A stretch of DNA of 64,000 nucleotides from positions 83,480,124-83,544,123 of the forward strand of contig NC_054702.1 of the NCBI RefSeq assembly GCF_016097555.1, in the 5' to 3' direction. A model generated the notes under the pieces. It saw nothing but the letters and a program-made list of their open reading frames with translations, was not told where the DNA came from and ran no database searches. This document shows, one piece after another, positions 50,201-60,960 of the stretch; within the stretch, counting starts at the first letter, position 1, and every line of letters begins with the position of its first letter. The DNA is from Gigantopelta aegis. Taxonomy: Eukaryota > Mollusca > Gastropoda > Neomphalida > Peltospiridae. The position numbers and the translations under genes are program-made.

Positions 50201-53200
50201 GTCTCAGCATTGACGAACTTACTGAGAGAACGGTTGGCAAAGAGGTAAGACATTGGTTAAATTTGGCTTAGTATGTTTCGTTGTTCATGGTAATATTCAC
50301 AAACATGCATGTGCACACACACATATGTGCACACACACAGAGAGTGAAACTTCATTATTGCAACCACATGTCGGTCTGACTATAATTGGCTTTAACGGTG
50401 TGATAGTCCTAATGCATTACCAAGGTTAATAAATAGAGGATATTTCATGTTTTTTGTCAACTATGATTTATATCTCATTGAGTGAAATTTGCAATCATAT
50501 CTTACGAGTCGCGCTTGCATGTGATATGATTGCAAACTTCACATGAAATATCCTCTATTTATTATATAACGTTTGGCAATTTACCTTTATTTTTCAAAAT
50601 GCCAGCAGCAAAATAGTTCCAGCTGTCTTACAGTGATGATAACACTTTCTACAGTGATAATAACACATTTTAGAGTGAAATAGTGAAATTTTATTTCACT
50701 GATATTTTAAAGGTAGGGTCAATTCAAACAAGAGCCTTATTTGTTGGAAAGATGCATACCTGGACCACCAACACATACCGACACTTTAGCAAATAAAAAA
50801 CACGTAATTTTAGAGTTAATGAAAAAACATGATTATTCCTGCTAACTGGGGGCAGCCATTTTGTTTTGTTTTTGTGACGTCCGGTGGGATAGCTTGGGGC
50901 AAAGTGACGTCAGCTCCTGACCATCTTCTGTATGTACAGTGTAAACAAAAGCAGTAATTTTCAACAAGGCGTTTCTCTTTGATCAACCTGACTTGTAAAA
51001 CAGCATAAATGACGTAATAATATAATAAACTATTTAACTAAATATATTTCAAGTTGCATTTACGGAACAAAATGGGGTTATAGTATTTTTTTCTGTTAAA
51101 TAATCCAAAGAAAAAATGTACACTATTAGGCCTATTGATATGCTACGTTGGAGCAAAAACGACAACCCATGATACCCAAGTGATAATTTTCTTTTCTTTG
51201 GGACTACGTAATTGGTCAGTTCTGTGGTTTTAGATGGAAAAGTCTACTTAATCAATAGTTGTATATAACTATTTAAAGTAATAAACCATGTCCATTACCA
51301 TTTTAGGGGAGACTGGTAATATTCCACAACACTGGTATGTATTTTTGTGTCTAGACAGCGTCAATTGGCTCATCAATTGGCTTGTCTGGTTACCAATCAA
51401 ATACACACCTGCCAATCAGGAATCACAGGTAGAAGCAACCAACAGCATAGACCAATTAACTAAGAAAACACTCCATGTATCATTTCAGTACGTAGGTTAA
51501 TGCATGGACAAAACATTGTTAATTATTTCAACTTGTTGTGTAGCCACTTTGACAATGGTATTTTATTTTGTATTGAAAAATAATATATATATATAGTGCT
51601 GGATATACTTATTGCTGGCTTACTGGGATGTGTATTATTACAGAACATTGCAATGTATGACTATTTATCATCCCGCAAAAACCAGGTAGATTGTGTTTCT
51701 CTAGTTCTAAGGCTCATTCCTGACGTTATGCGTTAAGTATTACGTAACCACCAGCTCGCCAGAGGGCTTACTCACTGAGATGGTACAAAATGGCTGCGCC
51801 CGTTATATATAATAGCCGTCACATTTAACCGTTTTATTAATTAACTATACAATTATACTTGTTGATATTAAGCAATAATGTGCATTATATATCGTTGAAT
51901 ATGCATACCAGGCCAAATGCCTTAATTGTCCGTTCCTTTAAGATATGTCACTAAATGTTATATAATAATGGTAATTATTGCTGGAACACCACCATCTTGG
52001 GGATTATAGGTGTCCACTGCCACCAAAATAACACAGATCCATGTGCGACTCCCGGGTCCTGTGACTGGATGCAGCTAATCTGTATACTGCCTGTTAAAGG
52101 GATTATCCTCAGTTTGATGCATTGTAAAATGTTTGCAGCTAATCAAATCTTTTAATGACTAAAATTATATATTTTTTCTTGTTTTGTAAATATCAGTGTC
52201 TGTACATTCAGTGTGTTTTTGATTGTCTTAATATAGTAGCCCAAACTGGATTTGATCTCTAAATAATTTTGTATGTACAAAAAAATATATATCGGAAAAT
52301 AAAATGCAGTTTGACCGAGTACAAACATTAGGATGATCAAAAACACATTTACTATACAGCCACTAATATTTTATTAAAATATATATATATATATGTATAA
52401 TTTCAGTCATTAAAAAGTCTCTGTTGGTCAGCAACATGTTGACCATTGCAGCAAACTTGAGATAAGATAAGATAGGTAGTGCAGTGGTTGTATTTTAAGG
52501 TAAAACTTTAATCAAAATGCTCATTAGGTCTACCATTACTGGTTGTAATCTGTAATAGCAAGATAAAACATTCCATTCTTAAAAATATTTGTAAAACTTT
52601 CTAATATAATTCATGATGAAAAATTGTGATCAATTTGTAACATAAATGTATTTGTAATTTTCTTTCAATTTCATTAACATTTAATTTATAATAAGCAAAC
52701 CACAGTAATAAAATATGTTATAAATTTTCATGACTATTATCTCCCTTGTACTGAATATATTTGCAGAGAACACTGGGACTTCGCTTTTTGTTTCCTGTTT
52801 ACTACATCCCTGAGCTGGAGATAACTCCTGGACCTAACACCTCTGCTATCACAATAGAAAAAGGTATTTATATGCAGTTTGATGTAAACTCAAACCAAAC
52901 CCTCATTAAATAAAAATAAAAATTCATTATCCCATTTATTGACTTTGTTTGTAAAATATGGAAGAATAACCTTTGTTTATTTTTAATGTAATTTTTTACA
53001 GATTTAATCCATTGAGTTTGTTTGTTACAGTGAGAGTGTTGCTTGAAAAAATGGGGAAAACCCTGTTTTTCCGATCAGGAGGAAATCCACTGATACTGTC
53101 AGAAGAACAAAGAGAGGCAAGGAAATGTGGTAGGTGTCGGTAGCTGTCATATTCCTCCAACGTGATGTGTTTTTTACAGGTCAATTGATGTGTATACGGA

Positions 53201-56200
53201 CATGTTAGTGAGTTAATTTCATTGAAGACGCCTGTAACTCGGATTTAACCGAAAAGTACACAGACATGTGTTATTAGGAAAGTAATATTTCAAAGGAAGG
53301 CCAATTGCATTAATTTCGTGTCTCATTTTTGTCTGCCCACTGTCACTCACATTAATTTAGGGATGTATTAAGTTCAGTATGTACAGTAATTCACTACTTG
53401 TGTTTTATAATATGTAAAATATCAACAAATAGCTTTGACATATACCGATTAACATAGAATCGGTTGACATTTTACATATTGAAAAACACTTGTGACAAAT
53501 CTTTTATTTATTTTATAGAAGCAATAAAAAATAATGATTTTTTAACTTTCTAATTAATATATATATTTTTTTAATAGATATGTAATATACCACAGTCTGT
53601 CATACAGCAAGAAAGTCTGAATTCAGTATGTGTAGACAATATATATACATAAATATGTTTTTAGTATATATATTTTGTATATACAGCAACAAAACTAAAG
53701 GTATTTCAGTGTTAAATAAATGTTTATTTTACAGTTACATTCCTGAATGGACATATATCTTATGTTGTCGGGCAACATAATTGGGAGTCTTACCTAATAC
53801 TGGAATTGTATTCCCTGACATGTTAGATATTCTCTATTGTTTCAGATTTCTGTGGTTTTCAATGTCTCATATATCAAAATGTATTTGGAGTTACGCCCCT
53901 TGACTAGTAAAATTTCCAAGCTTCATTTTCATTACATAACAGATTTCAACAAAATCAAAAGACTCTGCATACAACTTTGGACCTATATTAAATTCAGGAA
54001 ATTAAATTTTTAATAGATAACTTGTAAAACATGATGAATTGGAAATTTACACGCTCAGGACAGGTTTATTTAGCAGATTACAGTTTACAGTTTTAAAGGG
54101 ACACACCCTAGTTCGGCTAGTTGTTAACCATTACGGCGTTGTTTTTCGCTATTAAACCCATTTTTCCCCAAATAAAATTGCACTTTACTTACCGTTTATT
54201 ATTTAGAATATACATTTCTATTCACCTGAAGTGTTTTTTGGTAATCCTGGTAATCCTTGTGTTTGTAATACCACAAAATGCATTTTTCGTATTTCATAAA
54301 ATGGCACGGGCCTCTGAGAAAAAACTGTTGAGCAGACAAGGTCTAATCTATTTTTAGAGGGGATATTTCCATTTCAATGTCACAGACGTTGGTATACCAT
54401 GTGACCGTTATCATTTTGGTTCGGTTTGTTTTCTCTTGCACGGTTCGCGCAATCAACATCTGATTTGTTGTCGTTTGCTTGTTGTTCATTTGTGAGATTT
54501 TTCTTCACAGTTCGTGAACATTTTCAGTAACAATAAAGTTCAGACAAGTAAGTGTCTCAATACAAAATGTTACAAACCCTTAAAACCAATAATTTTGCTA
54601 CGTCTTACGATATCTGGAGAGGGGATACAACCAGGACAGAACAGTTGGAACATGTCCAGGAGAGGTGAAAGGAACGCACCCCCAAGTCTGTTAAATTTGT
54701 CGTGACGTAGGCATTGTTGTGCTTCGAGCGACATCTACCGGTGACATCAGAATACTAACTTTCAAAATTATTTCAAGCAATTAGGACATGGGGATTCCCA
54801 TGGTATTTATCGATATAAAACCTGCTTTTTCACTCCATTTTATAAAAACGTGATCTAAGTGTGTTACAGGTTTGTAGATTAACCAAATTATAATTTATTT
54901 TCGCTGGATGGAACTAGGGTGTGCGGCTTTAAGGAAGGTTTTTGATAGATATGTGTGTATCTAAAATTGATTAGTTTGAAGATTAATAGGAAGTTTTGCT
55001 TTAATATTTATGTTGATATTCATTACTGAATTTATGATAAATACATTCTGTAATTTAAAAAATTCAAATAGTCTGTTTGCCATGGCACTAAACCTTACAC
55101 TTTGATACCCACAATTGTTCTTTATGGTTTTTGCACCTTTGGAAAATGCTGATTGAGGATCTGAGGGGTGCAAACTTGGCACCCTTGAGCTTTACGAAAT
55201 ATTTACTTGGCTGTCAAACAAAGAACTCTGATACTTTATCACTCATGTGCATCATACTCCATCAGCACCTTCCAAAGATGCAAAAACCACAAAGAACAAT
55301 TGTGGGTACCGAACTGCAAAGTTCAGCCAAAAATAAAGATTTTACAAACAGACTAAAGTTAAATGACCAAACTATTCACCACATGTACAATTTTACAAAC
55401 AGACTAAAGTTAAATGACCAAACTATTCACCACATGTACAATTTTGCACAATTTTTATTAAATATTTGATGAACATGTTTATTCTTAATCTACATTCTTT
55501 CTTCTTCTTCTTCTTTTTTTGCATGTAGCTCGTCTTGAACAGATAAAACTGGGTGCATATGAAAAATGTGTTCCTGCCCTTTCCCACCGTGGCAACATAA
55601 CTCCAAAGGCACAAGAAGAGTGTGAGTTAAAGATAATTGGCTTAATTAGGGAAATATTATACATATTAAACTACATGGGCTTCATATGTCGTAGTATAAA
55701 ACAGTGTTACAGACAAAGTAATTATACTGTATTACATAACTGTCATCTGTAGCAATTAAAATAATTTTATATCATAAAAGGCAGTTAAGTATGCTTTTAA
55801 CCACTATTATTCGATTCAAAATGGTTATTTTTTAGTGTGATGTTCCTGATGTCTTACACTGTAATAAATTGTTTGATTAGATGGAACATTTTGTTTTCAA
55901 AATCTTGATTTGTGATATTTCTAGTCAGTTGAAAATTGATTAGCAATTACTGTTTAATGTTTTAAAATGGTGTAGCGATCTCTGAATCTTGCATAGCGAA
56001 TCGCAATGCGATACTGAACTAAATGTTCCCTGTTAGATACTTTTGTTGTTAGTATGTTTCTCCTGAATGTATACACAAGTAGTAGATGTACATGAAGTGA
56101 ATTAATCATTAAATAAACCTTTGCATCACTGTTCCGTTTCTAAATATTTTTCATTTCCTGTTTCAGCTCTTGTAGCCAGTGACTTGGACCGAGACTGTGC

Positions 56201-56354
56201 GATCTGCATGGATCGACTGCGCGACTGCTTGATGCAGCCCTGTCACCACATGGTCACATGTTACGAGTGTTCCAAAATGCTCTTCAACAGGAAAGATGGA
56301 TGTCCAATATGCCGCAAAAATATCAAAGAACTCATAAAAGTGTATCATTCCTGA
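41223..56354 (+). CDS. 3-hydroxyacyl-CoA dehydrogenase-like NAD-binding domain fused to a C-terminal RING finger (8 exons)
   Basis: Exons are 41223-41271, 46800-46936, 47957-48062, 50150-50244, 52767-52863, 53031-53129, 55529-55621 and 56167-56354. All introns are GT-AG, and the 864 coding bases give 287 residues. The start is fixed by an in-frame TAA nine bases upstream, and -3 is A. Residues 1-30 are a Rossmann beta-alpha-beta unit: GCGLMG at 7-12 and the acidic strand end FD at 29-30. Then come ADFIFEVIIEKLDAKKDIFE (78-97), ASNT (110-113) and FPVYYIPELEI (138-148), all in the order of the 3HCDH/lambda-crystallin family. In active enzymes a His and a Glu 12 residues later are catalytic; here the His position is R135, the nearby Asn is F138, and the Glu is kept (E147). 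The second dehydrogenase domain is absent. A linker (about 179-235) leads to a RING with ligands C236, C239, C251, H253, C257, C260, C271 and C274. Inferred role: a ubiquitin ligase with a nucleotide-sensing or dimerising module. No name is assigned. Confidence 0.88.
41368..41471. repeat. 104-bp foldback element with perfect 26-bp arms
   Basis: 41368-41393 and 41446-41471 are exact reverse complements (starting GCAGGACTTTCCTTTGGCAC). The loop begins with three CTAACC-type telomere-like repeats. It lies about 100 bases into intron 1. Confidence 0.88.
42095..42218 (+). mobile_element. SINE type A, head and first part of body only
   Basis: Clear box A and box B ('ggtctgggatcgatccc'), then the body stops at 'cacgactggcatacc'. 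Located in intron 1 of the dehydrogenase-RING gene. Confidence 0.85.
43022..43216 (+). repeat. 195-bp direct repeat, left copy
   Basis: Nearly identical to 44069-44263 (starts CTTACTGAAACTTATTC, ends with TCATA). The pair encloses 852 bases. Confidence 0.9.
44069..44263 (+). repeat. 195-bp direct repeat, right copy
   Basis: Same length as the left copy with only a few substitutions. Confidence 0.9.
44432..45440 (+). repeat. Copy of the TTAA-flanked 1.2-kb element, left arm of an inverted repeat
   Basis: It shares long stretches with 50707-51830 (e.g. 'gaaagatgcatacctggacc', 'attattcctgctaactgggg'). Its end is mirrored from 45454 onward. Confidence 0.75.
45454..46735 (-). repeat. Inverted copy of the same element, right arm
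   Basis: It reads in reverse the segments 'aatcacaggtggaggcc', 'acattgagcaaaaattag'-type sequence and 'tctttgggactacgtaat'. It is interrupted by the TTAA miniature at 46172-46555 and lacks the outer end. Exon 2 begins just 65 bases after it. Confidence 0.65.
46172..46555. mobile_element. TTAA-flanked miniature transposon (piggyBac-type)
   Basis: TTAA at 46172-46175 and 46552-46555. The ends read TTAAAGGCGCAGACCCTCG and, in reverse, TTAAAGGGACAGACCCTAG. Non-coding. It sits inside the inverted copy of the 44.4-kb repeat, within intron 1. Confidence 0.75.
46800..46936 (+). CDS. Exon 2: helix A, second strand and acidic cofactor-selecting residue
   Basis: The acceptor is TTATTTTAG. The exon continues the Rossmann unit (GELAYHGHRVKIFD), with D30 at the end of strand 2. 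That position normally contacts the adenosine ribose and favours NAD over NADP. Donor GTATGA, phase 0. Confidence 0.85.
47061..47300. mobile_element. Second copy of the 'gtttctgcca' inverted-repeat element
   Basis: Starts GTTTCTGCCAAAGGG and ends with TGTCAGAAAC; 'tatggtgccata' near the left is mirrored by 'caccataccc' at right. In intron 2. Confidence 0.55.
47957..48062 (+). CDS. Exon 3: ADFIFEVIIE strand of the NAD-binding domain
   Basis: It encodes residues 63-97, including the strand-helix segment 'ADFIFEVIIEKLDAKKDIF', a hallmark of the 3HCDH N-terminal domain, where E83 is the conserved acid. The donor is a consensus GTAAGT, phase 1. Reading past this donor runs into a SINE in the intron. 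Confidence 0.88.
48122..48398 (-). mobile_element. SINE type C
   Basis: Reverse copy of a third family with head 'ggcctcagtggcgtcatgg' and tail 'aaaataagttgaaatgaatg'. It starts about 60 bases after exon 3 of the dehydrogenase-RING gene. Confidence 0.8.
48856..49253 (+). mobile_element. Mosaic SINE: 'ggcctcggtggcgtcgtgg' head with a type B tail
   Basis: About 398 bp, with the same head as 5937, a middle part found in type A and B copies ('aaaagatcccttgctgcc') and the type B tail ('gcggcgtcgttaaataaaac'). Lies in intron 3. Confidence 0.82.
49670..49763. repeat. Foldback element
   Basis: 'atcttgtttatgtcccgag' is mirrored by 'catgagtgacataaacatgat'. A related hairpin is at 30555-30655. Confidence 0.6.
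49764..49889. repeat. 63-bp exact tandem duplication
   Basis: 'tataaaatctgaatttatat' starts at 49764 and 49827; the two 63-base units appear identical. Confidence 0.95.
50150..50244 (+). CDS. Exon 4: ASNT segment
   Basis: It encodes residues 98-129. 'AVIASNTMGLSIDEL' matches the family segment that usually reads SNTS or SSTS. Methionine replaces the Ser that normally helps bind substrate (M114). Donor GTAAGA, phase 0. Confidence 0.87.
50430..50706. repeat. Foldback element with adjoining 'agtgataacac' repeats
   Basis: 'aatagaggatatttcatg' and 'catgaaatatcctctattta' form the outer arms, and 'gcaatcatatc' / 'gatatgattgc' the inner. A reverse-oriented relative is at 61080-61425. Confidence 0.75.
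50707..51941. mobile_element. TTAA-flanked 1.2-kb element, reference copy
   Basis: TTAA at 50707-50710 and 51938-51941. The ends are TTAAAGGTAGGGTCAATT and, in reverse, TTAAAGGAACGGACAATT. It matches 44432-45440 over about a kilobase. Non-coding; in intron 4. Confidence 0.7.
52767..52863 (+). CDS. Exon 5: segment carrying the altered active-site motif
   Basis: It encodes residues 130-161. The motif GLRFLFPVYYIPELEI aligns with the family motif HxxNPxxxxxLVE. R135 replaces the catalytic His and F138 the Asn, while E147 is retained. The YYIP stretch resembles the lambda-crystallin (L-gulonate dehydrogenase) branch. Phase 1. Confidence 0.86.
53031..53129 (+). CDS. Exon 6: end of the NAD-binding domain
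   Basis: It encodes 'VRVLLEKMGKTLFFRSGGNP', the last helix and strand of the Rossmann domain, then the start of the linker. In ordinary family members the next segment is a GFxxNR motif leading into the C-terminal domain; it is not present. The acceptor at 53029-53030 gives the right phase; an AG at 53000-53001 does not. Confidence 0.84.
54093..54932. mobile_element. TTAA-flanked 840-bp miniature transposon
   Basis: TTAA at 54093-54096 and 54929-54932. The ends are TTAAAGGGACACACCCTAGTT and, in reverse, TTAAAGCCGCACACCCTAGTT. Related at the ends to 46172-46555. No transposase. Located in intron 6. Confidence 0.75.
55106..55308. repeat. 203-bp inverted-repeat element in intron 6
   Basis: Arms of about 48 bases: 'acccacaattgttctttatgg' region and its mirror ending 'aagaacaattgtgggta'. 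It ends about 220 bases before exon 7. Confidence 0.75.
55339..55441. repeat. 51-bp tandem duplication
   Basis: 'attttacaaacagactaaag' at 55339 and 55390, about 90 bases before exon 7. Confidence 0.93.
55529..55621 (+). CDS. Exon 7: linker between dehydrogenase and RING
   Basis: It encodes 'ARLEQIKLGAYEKCVPALSH' and a short polar stretch, with no recognised domain. A T-rich tract precedes the acceptor. The donor GTGAGT after base 55621 is the one that keeps the frame into the RING exon; an overlapping GT two bases upstream does not. Confidence 0.78.
56167..56354 (+). CDS. Exon 8: C-terminal RING finger
   Basis: It encodes residues 226-287. The spacing C-x2-C-x11-C-x-H-x3-C-x2-C-x10-C-x2-C is a C3HC4 RING of the IAP/MUL1/neuralized type. 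It is followed by a short hydrophobic tail (IKELIKVYHS) at the extreme C-terminus, as in RINGs that dimerise through their tail. The stop is TGA at 56352-56354. Confidence 0.9.
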
Positions 56355-57290
56355 TGGATTTGTAATTTTTTGACAAAACACTTGCACATATATAGGCAAA
56401 TTCATGACATTGAATAGGTTGTGTTGATTATGTGCTATTTGCCTAATTGTTATAATTTGAAATATTTTATATCAGTATTTGCCTTGATAGTCCTTTCTTT
56501 TTCTAAGGATACATCTTTTGTTTACAAGATTGTTTCAGAATTTGATTTCATACTTTTGATGAGTTGGTTTAATCAAAGGGCAAAATGTGACATATCCTAT
56601 TTTACTAGTCTTTCTATTAAAAAGAAATACCATTATTTGAAGTAGAAAGATCTATGTTTTTTTCTAAATTTAGATGTACATTGTATTGTTAAATAGTAAT
56701 TGTAAATATTATTTAATCATATGTAGGATTGACAATGATGTGATTAATACTAAAGAAGATGGTGAGTGAAGGTTTCAAGTAACTTGCCAACTGAACCAGA
56801 TGTAGATTATTGTTTAACATCTTGTTTAAAGAGAAAATCATAGCAATATTTATAACTATACTTCATACAAGTGAAGTCTTTATGGAGGTTCAGAATATGA
56901 CAATTTTTCTAAATATTTATATCAATTCCATGTTTAAAGCCAGGTTTTTAACCATATATTTTACTTTTTTATTGGGTTGTAGAATTTTAGTAACCATTAA
57001 ATTTATTTTAAATTGTATTATAAAAGAAAATGAATTGTGTATTATCCAGTATTACTCAAATTGTATTACTTAACGTTATGCTACTTTCATATTGGAAATA
57101 GTGCAGTAAATCTTCCACTATTTATTATTACTGTATACCAGTGATTTCATTTTGTATATTCATTTAATTTGACCATTATGTTACAAAGTAGTACAAGAAA
57201 CTGATATGAAACTGGTTGATGTTTAATCCCATGCAAAGATTATCATCAAAAATAATAAATAAAAAACAAATTTGGGGACATTGGCATTGT
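56355..57290 (+). other. 3' untranslated region of the dehydrogenase-RING gene, with candidate poly(A) signals
   Basis: AT-rich, with no further coding signal. Overlapping AATAAA hexamers occur at 57254-57263, followed by a G/T-rich stretch, so a transcript of this extent is plausible. The exact 3' end is not shown by the sequence. Confidence 0.35.
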
Positions 57291-57984
57291 GATTTAATGA
57301 AAAACAACTGCTACATTATTGATTATTGGTATTTTCTTTAACTCATTGTCAATTTAACAAGCTAATTATTCACTCAATTTCAGATATACTCACAAATTAA
57401 ATTACAAATATGTTGTATTTGTGGCAGGTAGCTTGCTTCTGGCAGTGAAATACAACTGCACATTTTTCAGATTTTGATTTTAAATATTTTTCACAATGCA
57501 TGCAAAACTCTGGGTCATATTTCACAATGTTCGATCAATAATGTTGGACTTGTACTACTTATATAGTTGTATATATTGTACTTTTTATGGCATTTATTTA
57601 TTGTGATGGCTTATTTGTTATATAGTATTTATTTTGACCTACATTTTTCTGCCATGTTCTTTGTTACTGACTGCTTGATTGACTGACTGACTGACTGACT
57701 AACTGACTGACTAACTAACACAGGGTTTTTCTTATTGTATCACCCAGATTGTTTTTCTTATCAATTTCTTATCTAAAAGAGAAAATCCCTAATTGACATG
57801 TATGCTTCATGACCATAATTTGTGTGTTAGCTTTGTGTACAACAACTATCAATTGGTCTGCTTTGCATAAGTTCCAACCCTCCTATTCTGAGTGGGAAAC
57901 TTTTGTTTTAAAGCTTTCACTCACAGTTTTCGGTCTACCATTATTGATAAAAAAAATGCAGTTTTTTCATATATTTTTTTAATT

Positions 57985-58345
57985 ATCATATAACCATAAT
58001 AGTGATTTCCCTAGAAATTTGGCACGGCATGGTAGATCAAACACTTTTGGGGCATTTTCACCATTTTCGTGGCACTTATTTTTTTATTAAAAATACACAA
58101 AAATTAATTGAAATAAACATTAATGTAATTTATGTGCTTGCTTTAATAAATGAATGGCAAAAGATATAAAAGGCATATTTTATTAATTAATAATACCTTT
58201 TGGGGTGTTTTATAAAGGCAATTTTAGAAATAATTAGTGAAAAAGGCTTGTTTAATCTCAGGGCAGCATGGTGCTGATTACAGCAAGACTATTGAGGCAT
58301 GGTGCTGCACCATGCTGAAACAAGCTAGGGAAAACACAACATAAT
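57985..58345. repeat. Dispersed repeat with 'ggcatggtgct' motifs
   Basis: 'ggcacggcatggtagatcaa' and, later, 'ggcatggtgctgcaccatgc' look like the two ends of a repeat whose terminal phrase is 'ctagggaaaacac'. Confidence 0.45.
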
Positions 58346-59407
58346 GACATTTTCAAGTTCCTTGTGAAAGATAGAAAATCATTTGTGAAAAGAAGCCATA
58401 AAGAACTTCAACCTGATTGTACTTATTTTTGGACATATAGTGCAATAAACACCGATTCTCAGCTGTCAGTTGTCTATATCTTTGAGGATTTTATGCACCT
58501 ATTATCCATTAACGTTTTCATATGTAAAAAAATTGAAACAGTCAAACCATAGCGACGCTATGAGGACGGTTCCATGTGACATCACAATACTTGAACTAGA
58601 ACATGTATACACGTCTGCAGCACTCTATGGGTTAATATTACATATTGTCCGTTGTTGGTACCATTTTTGTAGGCCTACACAAAACTTATTTTATTTGTCT
58701 TTTTAGGGATCATATGAGGCCAGCATATTGAGTGTCAGATTATGTTGTATGATTTATGTAATTATTTTGCATGTGTAAATATCTTTATATTCTGTGAATG
58801 ATAAATATCAAGTTATGTTGTATGACAATCTGAGGTCAGATCTTACATTTTGTGCACATCGTCTTTGTTAACAGATCTAACTCAAATCAACATCGCATTT
58901 TACCATGTCCAGATGACCTTTCATTTTACCAGTCAAAGTACGGCAGACAAATTTACCAACAGATTAAGGACTTTTGAATGACAGCCTTTTTGTTACTGTT
59001 AATCATGAAATTAATGTGAGGAAGATATTAATGTGAAAAATGCTTCTGATGTATCGGCACAATAACTACTTAATGCATTAATTTTTAACCAATATGACCA
59101 GCAGGAATTTTTTTTAATCCCAAAGCCAAACAACACCAACACAGTCAAATGTGTTCATCTGTTATATATTTTATGCCATTACACTGTAATCATGCAATGA
59201 ACAAGAAACAAAAAGGTAAAAGTATAATGCATTCTGGACAAGCGAAATGAACAGTCCATGAATTGTTGTTGTTCACACTAAGTATATTTACTTTGTTAGC
59301 TCCACACCTTGTCATTTCTGTGGTTTTTCAGCACAAGAGGTGGAGGAAATTACTTCTGACTCACACAAATGGCTAGCTTCCACTGGTTTGACTGTCAGAA
59401 CAAATAT

Positions 59408-59640
59408 CAACCAGCCTCGGTGGTGCAGTGGTTAGCAGCCCGGTACCTAGATCAAGTTCTTAAGGGCTCAGTGGGTAGGTGTAAGGTCACTACACCCTCT
59501 TCTCTCTCACTAATCACTAACCAATTAACATCTAACTCACTGCCCTGGACAGACAGTCCAGATAGCTGTGGTGTGTGCCCAGGACAGAGTGCTTGAACCT
59601 TAATTGGATATAAGCACGAAAATAAGTTGAAATGAATGGA
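59408..59640 (+). mobile_element. SINE type C
   Basis: Head 'cagcctcggtggtgcagtgg', body 'ctcagtgggtaggtgtaagg' and tail 'aaaataagttgaaatgaatg'. Same family as 48122-48398. Confidence 0.8.
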
Positions 59641-60299
59641 TGAACAAATATCAGCTGCTGGTGTTAAATTGACGTTTGCTTAGACTTGGATACGGTTTTA
59701 ACGTGCTCATATACCTGTATGGTTTCGAGCACACCTACCCCGAGTCCGGCCTCCGATAAGATTGGTGGTCTGATTCAGGGCAGGAAAACCTAACTACTAT
59801 AGAAATTTAGAAATTTAATGCCAAAATAATAAGTAAAAATATGCATTAAAAACATTAATAATTTTTGACTGCGTCCTTAATACATATATAACCCTATTCT
59901 ACATAATAGTAATAAAAATTTAATTTGATGCAATTTTAAATGGGGAAGTCTATAAATATATAATTTACCTATATAATAAAATTATTTAGTCCCCAGAGGT
60001 AAGGAGGACGGGTAGGGGGGTAGGCCCAGCCCACAGAAAAGTTATATTTGATGTTTGCTAATACATGCAGTATTATCTTCTACTAAATGCATTAACAACA
60101 TTTTTAGTATGTATCTCTCCCAATGCAATAATATGACACATTATTTTCATGATTTACAATACTTTTTGTTGTTTTAAACAAAAGATTATCTAGACAAAAA
60201 CTGGCAATGGCTTATGTCAGATCTTCTAATGAAGACCTAACAGAGCAGACAGTAAGATCAGATTTCAGTGAGACTATGTGTTATAATGTTGATGTTTAT

Positions 60300-60960
60300 T
60301 AGTCCTCTACCGGTGGGGACTATAGGTTTCATCTCCGTCTTTCTTTCTGTCTGTCCGTCTGTTTGTCTGGATGTTTTTTTAACGGTACTTTTTGTGTATA
60401 GCATTATCATGTATTGTTACAGATCGTGTCTGACTTTCATTTTTGACAGACAGGCTCTTCAACCTAGGAGATACAAAAATTTGTTTTCTGGATGGATTTT
60501 TGTTTTGTGATGCCTTAAGATAATGAGCTGAAATTTGTGTGTATAGGTTTATAATGTTCTATTACAGATCAAGTTTGACTTTTATAGCAGTTTACCCTTT
60601 TGACAAAGTTATGGCCCTTGAACTTAGGAGATATGAAAATTTCCAGACTTTTTGTTTTTGTTGCAGTATCTGAAGATATTGAGATGAAATTTTTTTTATG
60701 TGACTTTATTATGTACAAGTTTAATTTTCATGATGATGTACCCATTTTTCGCAGAGTTATGGACCTTGAATTTTAGGAGGTACAAAAATATGTTAGGCCA
60801 TTAGCCCTCAGTCCAGGCTAGTGAATTTTTGGTCTGGGTAAATGGAAATTATCAACTGTATTACTATATTACATCTATAGGGCACTAGCCAAAGCTTCTG
60901 CAAGGTCTAGTGACTTTCTCAAACATTTGTTGAACACTGTGGTAGAGGACAAGTATTGCT
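60300..60960 (+). repeat. Same repeat family as 3640-4215, opposite orientation
   Basis: Starts 'ctaccggtggggactatagg', then 'ctgtctgtccgtctg', then repeated 'agatatgaaaatt' and 'gagatgaaattt' units. It ends near 'gtggtagaggacaag', which mirrors its start. Confidence 0.75.

Noticed and set aside
56163..56405. 80-codon - strand frame
   Set aside because: Antisense shadow of the RING exon.
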